A DNA stretch of 64,000 bases, taken from contig NZ_LT608315.1 in assembly GCF_900095825.1 (NCBI RefSeq), positions 1,600,311 through 1,664,310 of the forward strand. The letters run 5' to 3'. The stretch is from Acidaminococcus massiliensis. GTDB lineage: Bacteria; Bacillota; Negativicutes; Acidaminococcales; Acidaminococcaceae. Shown here in pieces: positions 53,298-60,422 of the stretch. The notes beneath the pieces are model-generated. The model had not been told where the DNA came from. It worked only from the letters and a program-made list of their open reading frames with translations, and made no database searches. Position numbers and translations under genes: made by a program. Each line of letters opens with the position of its first letter. The stretch's first letter is position 1.

Positions 53298-54656
53298 TTG
53301 GGCAAGACTTCCACGAAGGATATGACCCAGGGCGGCATCTTCGGCCATCTGTTCTGGTTTGCCCTGCCCCTCCTTTTCGGGAATCTGTTCCAGCAGCTGT
53401 ACAATGCAGTGGATTCGGTGGTGGTGGGGAATTTCGTAGGGTCCGCGGCCCTGGGCGGGGTGACTTCCGTCATGCCCTGCATCAATACCCTGGTGGGCTT
53501 CTTCATGGGGCTGAGCACCGGGGCCAGCGTGGTGATCGCCCAGTATTTCGGGGCGAAATTGGGACCGGAACTGCGCCGGGCGGTCCACACCTCTCTGGTG
53601 GGGACCTTCCTCCTTTCCCTGGTATTCATGGCCTTGGGCTGGGCCATCACCCCTTTCCTGGTGAAGAGCATGCAGACGGCGCCTACGGTGGCACCTCATT
53701 CCATCACCTACTTGCGGATCTACTTCGCCGGCATCACCGGCCTGATGATCTACAACATGGGGTCCGCCATCCTGCGGGCGGTGGGGGATTCCAAACGGCC
53801 ACTGTATTTCTTGGCCCTGACCTCCTGCCTGAACGTGGCCCTGGACCTGTATTTCGTCATCGGGCTCCGCTGGGGAGTGGCGGGAGTGGCCTATGCCACC
53901 ATCCTGAGCCAGTTCGTTTCGGCAGTGCTGGTGCTGGTGGTCCTTTTCCGCAGCCGGGAAATCTATTCCCTCACCTGGCGGGAAATGCGCCTGGACCGGA
54001 CCATGCTGAAACGGATCGTAAATGTGGGGCTGCCGGCGGGGATCCAGATGGCCCTGACGGCCTTTTCCAATATTTTCGTCCAGTCCTATGTGAATGCCTT
54101 CGGGGCGGATTATACTGCCGGGTGGGGCATTTACATCCGGATGGATATGTTCGTGATCATGCCCATGCAGAGCATCGCCCTGGCCATCACCACCTTCACC
54201 GGCCAGAATGTCGGGGCTGGGAAGGCAGAACGGATCCACAAAGGCATCCGGGTGGCCATGACCATGGCATTTGCGGCTACCACCTGCCTGGTGATCCCAG
54301 AATTCTTCCTGGCCCCCCATATCGTGCGGCTGTTCAACCAGGAACCGGGGGTGGTGGAAAAAGGCGTGCTCTTCATCCGCTGCGTGTGCCTGTTCGATAT
54401 CTTTGCCTGCATGAACCAGATCCTGGCCGGGATGCTCCGGGGTATCGGGGATGCCCGGGCCCCCATGGTGATCATGCTCTTTTCCTTTGTGCTGTTCCGG
54501 CAGCTGTATCTGTTGGTGGTGAGCCATCTGACCCCCAGCATCATCCCCATCGCCCTGGGCTATCCCATGGGCTGGATGATGTGCAACCTGCTCCAGTGGA
54601 TCTATTACCACAAGAGCGGATGGGAGAAACGGATCGTGAAGCTGGAAAGCGCCTGA
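53298..54656 (+). CDS. MATE-family multidrug/cation antiporter
   Basis: The 452-residue, twelve-helix protein starts at a TTG with GGGAG eight bases before it, 13 bases after trpS; no closer ATG has a ribosome site. MATE motifs include IFGHLFWFALPLLFGNLFQQLYNAVDSVVVGNFVGSAALGGVTSVMP, FMGLSTGASVVIAQYFGAKLGPELRRAVHTS and GLPAGIQMALTAFSNIFVQSYVNAFG. It probably exports drugs or metabolites in exchange for Na+ or H+. It belongs to the subgroup without a nearby regulator. Confidence 0.92.
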   Translation: MGKTSTKDMTQGGIFGHLFWFALPLLFGNLFQQLYNAVDSVVVGNFVGSAALGGVTSVMPCINTLVGFFMGLSTGASVVIAQYFGAKLGPELRRAVHTSLVGTFLLSLVFMALGWAITPFLVKSMQTAPTVAPHSITYLRIYFAGITGLMIYNMGSAILRAVGDSKRPLYFLALTSCLNVALDLYFVIGLRWGVAGVAYATILSQFVSAVLVLVVLFRSREIYSLTWREMRLDRTMLKRIVNVGLPAGIQMALTAFSNIFVQSYVNAFGADYTAGWGIYIRMDMFVIMPMQSIALAITTFTGQNVGAGKAERIHKGIRVAMTMAFAATTCLVIPEFFLAPHIVRLFNQEPGVVEKGVLFIRCVCLFDIFACMNQILAGMLRGIGDARAPMVIMLFSFVLFRQLYLLVVSHLTPSIIPIALGYPMGWMMCNLLQWIYYHKSGWEKRIVKLESA

Positions 54657-54705
54657 GAGAAAAACAGAGCGCTGGATGGATTTATTCCTGAAGGAGGAAT
54701 GTTCG

Positions 54706-55323
54706 ATGAACCGCAGATGGACCGGACTGCTGCTGGCTGGGGTGACGGCTTTGGGCCTCTTCACCGGCTGCGGCAGCGAAAAGAAAGGGGCGCCGGCAGC
54801 CCAAGAGAAGGCACTGGCTGCGGCCCAAGCCAAAGGGCCCCTGACCCTGGAATATACCTATAATAAAAAAGAAGGCATGGCCTCCAACCAGATGGCCGCT
54901 TGGATCGATGATAAGGATGGGAAACTGGTCCGGACCCTGTTCGCCACCCGGTTTACTGCCCAGGGAGGGTACAAGACCCGGGAACAGTCCCTGCCCCAGT
55001 GGGTGAAAAAATCCGGCCTGGCCCAACTGGACAAAGCCAAAGTGGATGCCCTGACGAAAGCCACCCCCCAATCTGGCAAAGTGACCGCAGCTTGGGACGG
55101 CAAAGATGACAGCGCCAAGACAGCACCCGACGGCACCTACAGACTGGTGGTGGAAGACACCCTGTACTGGGACAGCGATGCCCTGTGGACCGGCACTTTC
55201 CAGAAAGGCGGCAAAGAACAGACCCTGGACATGAAAGAAAGCCTCACCAAAGAACCAGAAAAGAAAGAGAACAAAGACCTGATCACCGGGGTAAAGGCGG
55301 TGTATCGGCCGGAAAACAAGTGA
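54706..55323 (+). CDS. DUF2271 lipoprotein
   Basis: The 205-residue protein starts after AAGGAGGA. A lipoprotein signal (RRWTGLLLAGVTALGLFTGCGS) is followed by the DUF2271 pattern: MAAWIDDKDGKLVRTLFATRFTAQGGYKTREQSLPQWVKKSG, DALTKATPQSGKVTAAWDGKDDSAKTAPDGTYRLVVEDTLYWD. The family is periplasmic and often found with flavin-transfer or FMN-binding proteins; its function is not known. The downstream strand carries three tandem GAAGAGT-like units (55322-55342) and then repeat copy D. Confidence 0.82.
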   Translation: MNRRWTGLLLAGVTALGLFTGCGSEKKGAPAAQEKALAAAQAKGPLTLEYTYNKKEGMASNQMAAWIDDKDGKLVRTLFATRFTAQGGYKTREQSLPQWVKKSGLAQLDKAKVDALTKATPQSGKVTAAWDGKDDSAKTAPDGTYRLVVEDTLYWDSDALWTGTFQKGGKEQTLDMKESLTKEPEKKENKDLITGVKAVYRPENK

Positions 55324-55363
55324 AGAGTGAAGAGTGAAGAGCGGGGTCGCCCGGCCCCCTTAT

Positions 55364-55513
55364 GAAAAGACGTCAGACACGGCCCTGGGAGGCCTTGAGA
55401 TGTCAGACGTCAGCTTTGTTTGGCATAGCACAGCAAGTCCAATCTGCTTATCGCAAACAACCCTGATGTCTGATTTCCGAAGGGCCCATCAAGGGTCGTC
55501 TGACGTCTTTTTT
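55364..55513. repeat. Dispersed palindromic repeat, copy D
   Basis: A more diverged copy: AAGACGTCAGACACGGCCC left end, TGTCAGACGTCAG, TTTGGCATAG core and GGGTCGTCTGACGTC right end followed by eight T. The T run makes this copy look like an intrinsic terminator. The promoter of the Ada-domain gene (-10 TATACT at 55543) starts directly after it. Confidence 0.82.
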
Positions 55514-55575
55514 TTGTCCATAAATTCACCCACCTTTTCTGTTATACTGGGGACAGGAGAAATGAGGTGGAAAAG

Positions 55576-56247
55576 ATGCTGATTTACAGTGACAGGCAAA
55601 GGGAATCCCGTAAAATATACCATCGCCAGCAATGTTCCTTTGGCAGACGCATCCAGAAAGATCATGCAGAGTATCTTTACACAGAAGAGGAAGCTTTGGC
55701 ACAGGGATACCGACCCTGCAAACGGTGTCACCCGTACCAAAGTGTGAACGCTCTTTATGAAAAAGACAAAAATCATGTGGATGGACTGTGTCATTCTTTT
55801 GGGTTCCAATGTCACATACAGGGCGATGATCTGCTGATTTCCAATCCTCTGGAAGTATGGCTGATTACCTTTTCATCTCGTTTGCGAAAAATTTTGATTT
55901 ATCATGAAAGCTGTAAACGCTTCTGTACTGTTGTGCAGGGGGAGGAACTGATCCGTGGGTTCCATCTCCAGCCCTGGGAATTCCATTCCATTGCGGATAC
56001 CCTGTTTCGCATCCATCGCCATTTGCAGAATTATACAACTGGTTCTGGAGTTCCTGTATACAAAAAGAACGCTGCCCAGCGTCTGCTGAAGGAAGGCCCG
56101 CAGAAAAATGACAGGTATCGGAAAAAGAACCGCAAAAATCATCAGAAAAAACTGGCAAAACAGGCTGGTCTGCATCAGGAAACAAAACATGTATTGTATT
56201 TGCTCCAGCAATTGAAACGGGGAGAGGAACGCTCTCCACAGGAGTAG
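55576..56247 (+). CDS. Ada-type zinc-binding domain protein of unknown function
   Basis: The 223-residue protein starts at 55576 after GAGGTGG. The first 55 residues form an Ada-like metal site: KIYHRQQCSFGRRI...TEEEALAQGYRPCKRCHP, with a Cys, a His and a C-x-x-C pair. The middle (residues about 65-150) is a mixed alpha/beta region I do not recognise. The C-terminal third is very basic (KKNDRYRKKNRKNHQKKLAKQ), suggesting nucleic-acid binding. No methyltransferase active site (PCHR) is present, so it is not an Ada repair enzyme. It lies just upstream of the Zorya genes; a link to defence is possible but unproven. Confidence 0.6.
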   Translation: MLIYSDRQRESRKIYHRQQCSFGRRIQKDHAEYLYTEEEALAQGYRPCKRCHPYQSVNALYEKDKNHVDGLCHSFGFQCHIQGDDLLISNPLEVWLITFSSRLRKILIYHESCKRFCTVVQGEELIRGFHLQPWEFHSIADTLFRIHRHLQNYTTGSGVPVYKKNAAQRLLKEGPQKNDRYRKKNRKNHQKKLAKQAGLHQETKHVLYLLQQLKRGEERSPQE

Positions 56248-56395
56248 ATGTCGATCCAAAAGCGAAATGTGTGTCCTCAAGTTAGGTTGAGTGATGTTGG
56301 AAGGATAAGTATCTCTTAAAAGGAAATCCATATTCTTTTTGATTGGATACCTGCCCAAAAGATAGAATCATGGAGAAAAAATAGACGTTTCCGTG

Positions 56396-56401
56396 TATAA
56401 T
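56396..56401 (+). promoter_or_regulatory. Candidate -10 box of the Zorya operon
   Basis: TATAAT, 48 bases before the zorA start, in an AT-rich 200-base gap. No good -35 is visible. The ribosome site GAGGAAGAG follows at about 56436. Confidence 0.45.
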
Positions 56402-56449
56402 GAATTTATATAGTACGAATAAACAAAAAATGAAGGTGAGGAAGAGTTA

Positions 56450-58303
56450 ATGGGGACGGTTTCAAGCGCTTTTTTAACAACCTTGTTATATGCAGATTAT
56501 GTGGGATTGGTATTGGGACTTCTTTTTTGCTTAAAATGGTTTATTAAGATTAGAAAAGATGGCATTTCTATAGAACAAGTTGAGGCCATACTTCAAAAGT
56601 ATTCTAAAGATACCATGAAAGAAAATTATGGAAATCTCATGGAAGATATGGAAAAAGCTCCGTACGGTCATATTTGGCAAAAATTCAAGAGGTCTTTATT
56701 TGCAAGCCGTTCCGAAGGAGTGTTGATGACGCAAGATCCAGAGATGTTTTATAACAATCAAACAGTTCTTACAGAAATTCCTCTGCAGACTTTTAAAGCC
56801 ATGCCTGGCATTTTTACAGGTCTAGGATTATTAGGAACTTTTGTGGGAATTACACAGGGTATTAGTGGAATTGAATTTGGAAATATTGACGCCATGAAAA
56901 ATGGGATTGAAGTTCTGTTAAGTGGAACTAAAAATGCTTTTATGACTTCTGTCTTTGGATTGCTTTTTGCTCTTGTCTATAATATTGCAGATAATCGTAT
57001 TTACCGTCCTTACACCAAAAAGTTGGATGCCCTGATCGATCAGCTCAATACCCTTTTCCCTTCCAAGAGTCTGGAAGAATTCCTGTCCAATCAGGCGGAA
57101 GAACAGACGGATGCCATGCGGGAACTGAATGGGGAACTGGTGGGCCGTCTGGAAGACATGTTTGTAAAGCTCAGCCAGAGTATCGATGTGGCGCTGAAAA
57201 ATAATCTGACGGAATCCTTTACCAACAGTCTGGAACCGGTATTCCAGGATTTGAACCAATCCATTGACAAACTGGGTTCCAGCGCCGGGGATACCCTGTC
57301 CAAATCCATTGAACAGGGGGCCGGGGACCAGATCCAGGGCCTGGCCGTGACCCTTCAGGATTTCCAGGGGAAAATGGGTAATATGATGGAAGTCTCTGAA
57401 CGGCTGAATGCGGAAAATACCGCCCGGCTCCAGGGGTCTGTAGAGATGATGGTGACCAAGCTGAACGAAGCCATGGACGCCAATATCCAGAAACAGGCCA
57501 CTACCAGCGATGCCAGCCAGGCGGCTATGAAGCAGTTGGTGGAAGAGATGAACACCAACCTGAAAGCAGCTCTGGATCAGATGGTGGAAGCTGGCCGGAC
57601 AGCCAACCAGGCCTTGCTCCAGACTACGGAAGCCACCAAGGGAACCATCCAGGAGATTACTGACACCATGAGCCAGAGCACCCGGACCCAGAAAGAAGAA
57701 ATGATCCAGGTGACGGCCAATATGAAAGATTCTGTATTGGAAGTGCTGAAACAGCTCCAGACCGATATGCAGGAACGGAACCGGACCATGGATGCCTATA
57801 TGGCCGGACTGAAAGAAATGCTGGGCCACAACCGGGAAATCATGGCGTCGGCTGGAAAAACGGCAGACAAATTTGCCCAGGCCAGTACGCCCATGCAGAA
57901 AGTGGCGGATACGCTGGGCAGCCAGTTGAATCTGGTGGTCAGTGCCAGCAACCACTTCAACAGCCATGTGGACCAGAATGTCCAGAAACTGGTCCAGGCC
58001 AGCCAGAGCAGTCAGAAAGATCTGGAACTGATCCGGGATTCCATGAGCACCATGCGCAGCGCCTGGGAAAATTATCAGCAAACCTTCCAGGGAGTCAGTC
58101 GGGAAATGCGGGAAGCTACGGATATTTTGGCTCGTACTCTGGAACAGTACAATACTTCCACCAGCAAATGGCTGTCTGAAACCCTCAGCTAATATGACAA
58201 GAGCCTTAGAGATGCCATGAATTCCGTGTCCACCATCAATCAGAATCTGAGTGTGTCCATTGATGAATTGACGGACGCCATGGATAAAAACAGACGGCAC
58301 TAA
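56450..58303 (+). CDS. zorA: Zorya protein ZorA (MotA/ExbB-like motor subunit), with an in-frame stop near the 3' end
   Basis: The reading frame is open for 580 codons to a TAA at 58190-58192, then continues in the same frame for 36 sense codons (YDKSLRDAMNSVSTINQNLSVSIDELTDAMDKNRRH) to TAA at 58301. The N-terminal 190 residues hold membrane helices and the MotA/TolQ/ExbB core (KAMPGIFTGLGLLGTFVGITQGISGIEF, GTKNAFMTSVFGLLFALVYNIADN). The rest is a long helical, Gln/Met/Ala-rich coiled-coil tail projecting into the cytoplasm. ZorA with ZorB forms a proton-driven membrane motor that senses phage entry. The first about 550 bases are AT-rich; the tail matches the GC-rich host style. The stop removes only the tip of the tail. 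Confidence 0.9.
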
Positions 58304-58315
58304 GGAGAAACCTGA

Positions 58316-59023
58316 ATGTGGAAGAAAAAGAAAGAAGAAAAAGCCCAACAGAGCGGTGATGCTTTTACCACTTCGGTCAGTGACCTGATGGCCGGGCTCC
58401 TGAGCATTTTTATCCTGGCCCTGTGCTATTTCATGCTGAATTTCCAGACGGTGACCAACAAATATACCGGAAATACGGAACTGCGGAATCAGTTGCTGAA
58501 GGATGTGGGAAAGGACCTCCAGGCCCAAGGCCTCCAGGTGCGGATCGATACCAAGCAGGGGGTGCTGCGGATCCCGGAAAGTGTGCTGTTCGAATCCGGG
58601 GAAGCCAATATCAAAGACCAGGGGCAGGCAGCGGTCAGCAAGCTGAGCCAGTCCCTGCTGAAAACCATGACCCGGCCGGAATACCGGGAGGCCCTGGAAA
58701 CCGTCTTTATTGAAGGTCATACGGACAATGTGCCCATCCACAACGAATTTTTCCAATCCAACTGGGAACTTTCCACCCAGCGGGCCATCAATACCTGGAA
58801 TTTGATGCGGAACGATGTACCGGAATTCAACTGGCTGGTGAATCCTCGGGGAGAACCTATCTTCTCCTGTTCTGGCTATGCGGAAACCCGGCCTGTACGG
58901 GAAAATGGTCTGGATCCCAATTCAGAGGCGGGACGGGCCGCTAATCGGCGGATCGATATCCGGTTTGTTATGATGCCACCTCAGGATCCGGGGGAAAAGC
59001 CTTCCGGAGGCAGCCATGGATAA
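58316..59023 (+). CDS. zorB: Zorya protein ZorB (MotB/OmpA-like stator subunit)
   Basis: The 235-residue protein starts after AAGGAG, 12 bases past the restored zorA end. A single membrane helix carries the motor aspartate D23 (TTSVSDLMAGLLSIFILALCYFML). The C-terminal OmpA-type peptidoglycan-binding domain shows FIEGHTDNVPI, NWELSTQRAINTWN, GYAETRPV and EAGRAANRRIDIRF. It anchors the ZorA motor to the cell wall and forms the proton path. Its end overlaps zorC by eight bases. Confidence 0.92.
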   Translation: MWKKKKEEKAQQSGDAFTTSVSDLMAGLLSIFILALCYFMLNFQTVTNKYTGNTELRNQLLKDVGKDLQAQGLQVRIDTKQGVLRIPESVLFESGEANIKDQGQAAVSKLSQSLLKTMTRPEYREALETVFIEGHTDNVPIHNEFFQSNWELSTQRAINTWNLMRNDVPEFNWLVNPRGEPIFSCSGYAETRPVRENGLDPNSEAGRAANRRIDIRFVMMPPQDPGEKPSGGSHG

Positions 59024-60419
59024 GTCGCTGCTGCACAGTCTGGAACGGCTGAAATCTTTTAAAATCCGCCTGCCTGAAGTCTGTTTGCGCCCTGGAAAAC
59101 CAGTGGAACTGGAAAAATGGCTGAAAAAGATCGTGTCAGATTCTGGAAGACGGCCGGCTTTGGACCCAGTGACTATGGAAGAGCTGTATGCCAAGATAAA
59201 AGGACAGGAAAAGAACCAGAAAGTAACGCTTGATATGAGACGGGAAGTCCCATTCCTGCCGATTCTTTTGACTTGGGACAGGAAGGAAAAGGCCCGCTTT
59301 TATGAAGTGTTGCTCCAGGATATCCTGAAGGTCATTCAAGAGGGGACGCCCCGTTCTGCCCGGCGGAACACTTTCCGGAATCTGGTGTTTGCTTACTTTA
59401 CTGTATATGGACAACCGTATAAAGGAGAACGGCTGCAGAAATGCATTTCCCTGTTCCTCCAAAAAGATCCGGAACTACTGAAATCGGTACTGTATCTCCA
59501 GAACCGGAAGCAGCTGCTGAAACCCAATGGGCATAAGCTGCTGAACCGGGAAATCCAGAACCAGCGGAGTTTCCATAAAGCGTTGGAAGAATTCTGCTGG
59601 CCGGTGAACCTGTGGTATGGGGCATTTGCCCAGTGGGCTGTCAAGGATTTTTTTCAGCTGGAGGAAGAGGACGACTGGGATGACCTGTTCGGCGTATTGA
59701 AAGAAATTTGTGAGGACAAGGCCTGTGAGAATATGGTCCCTTTTGCTGCCGAAAAGATGATTTACCTGACGGACCGGTCCGGTGACGGAAATCGGGAAAA
59801 AGAAGTACGGATCCTGCTGTTACAGGCGCTGGGAGATCCCCGGGACCCGGGGTCCAGTCTGAATTGGGTGGATGTGGATGAAAAGGCTCAGGAGATTTTC
59901 CTGGCCTGGCTGAAAAAGAACGACCTGAACCTGTTCTTTACCATTATTTCCAAGACAGTACGGCAGGTTGCCACATCGGAAAACATGTGGAAATACCGTA
60001 AAAGTTTTTGGGAAAAATATCTGGATGCCATGTACTATACCAGGGTATTTCTGGGGCCCGAAGCAGAACAGATTGCCAGGCAGATGGATCTGGCCAAACA
60101 GGGTATGGGATTTGGACGGTTGAACGGTTCCGGAGATTCCCTGAGGAGTCTGCTGATGTTCAGTATAGGGGATTACGTTTTTATTGAGGCCAGCCACAAT
60201 GGTAAACTGAGAGTTTGGAAAAGAGGAAAAGAGCCTCTGCCTTTTTATCAGGCAAAATATACTTATAAAGGATTTTCTTATACGGACGTTACACAGGCTT
60301 CCAATATTGAGGAAGAATTCGTCCATTCCAGCTCGGAAACCGGCTCCTGGCAGCGGAAGGTAACCGACTGGGTTCGGAGACACTGCGGGGTACGGCCCAA
60401 AGAAAATCGATGGAGGTAG
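59016..60419 (+). CDS. zorC: Zorya protein ZorC (EH-signature domain protein)
   Basis: The 467-residue soluble protein starts within the last codons of zorB. It is largely helical, with a repeated-helix N-terminal part and the EH-signature-type C-terminal half (WVDVDEKAQEIFLAWLKKNDLNLFFTIISK, MWKYRKSFWEKYLDAMYYTRVFLG, LMFSIGDYVFIEASHNGKLRVWKRG). ZorC defines type I Zorya and is described as a DNA-binding component acting with ZorD. I identify it mostly by position between zorB and the SNF2 helicase and by these C-terminal motifs. It is three bases from zorD. Confidence 0.85.
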   Translation: MDKSLLHSLERLKSFKIRLPEVCLRPGKPVELEKWLKKIVSDSGRRPALDPVTMEELYAKIKGQEKNQKVTLDMRREVPFLPILLTWDRKEKARFYEVLLQDILKVIQEGTPRSARRNTFRNLVFAYFTVYGQPYKGERLQKCISLFLQKDPELLKSVLYLQNRKQLLKPNGHKLLNREIQNQRSFHKALEEFCWPVNLWYGAFAQWAVKDFFQLEEEDDWDDLFGVLKEICEDKACENMVPFAAEKMIYLTDRSGDGNREKEVRILLLQALGDPRDPGSSLNWVDVDEKAQEIFLAWLKKNDLNLFFTIISKTVRQVATSENMWKYRKSFWEKYLDAMYYTRVFLGPEAEQIARQMDLAKQGMGFGRLNGSGDSLRSLLMFSIGDYVFIEASHNGKLRVWKRGKEPLPFYQAKYTYKGFSYTDVTQASNIEEEFVHSSSETGSWQRKVTDWVRRHCGVRPKENRWR

Positions 60420-60422
60420 AAT

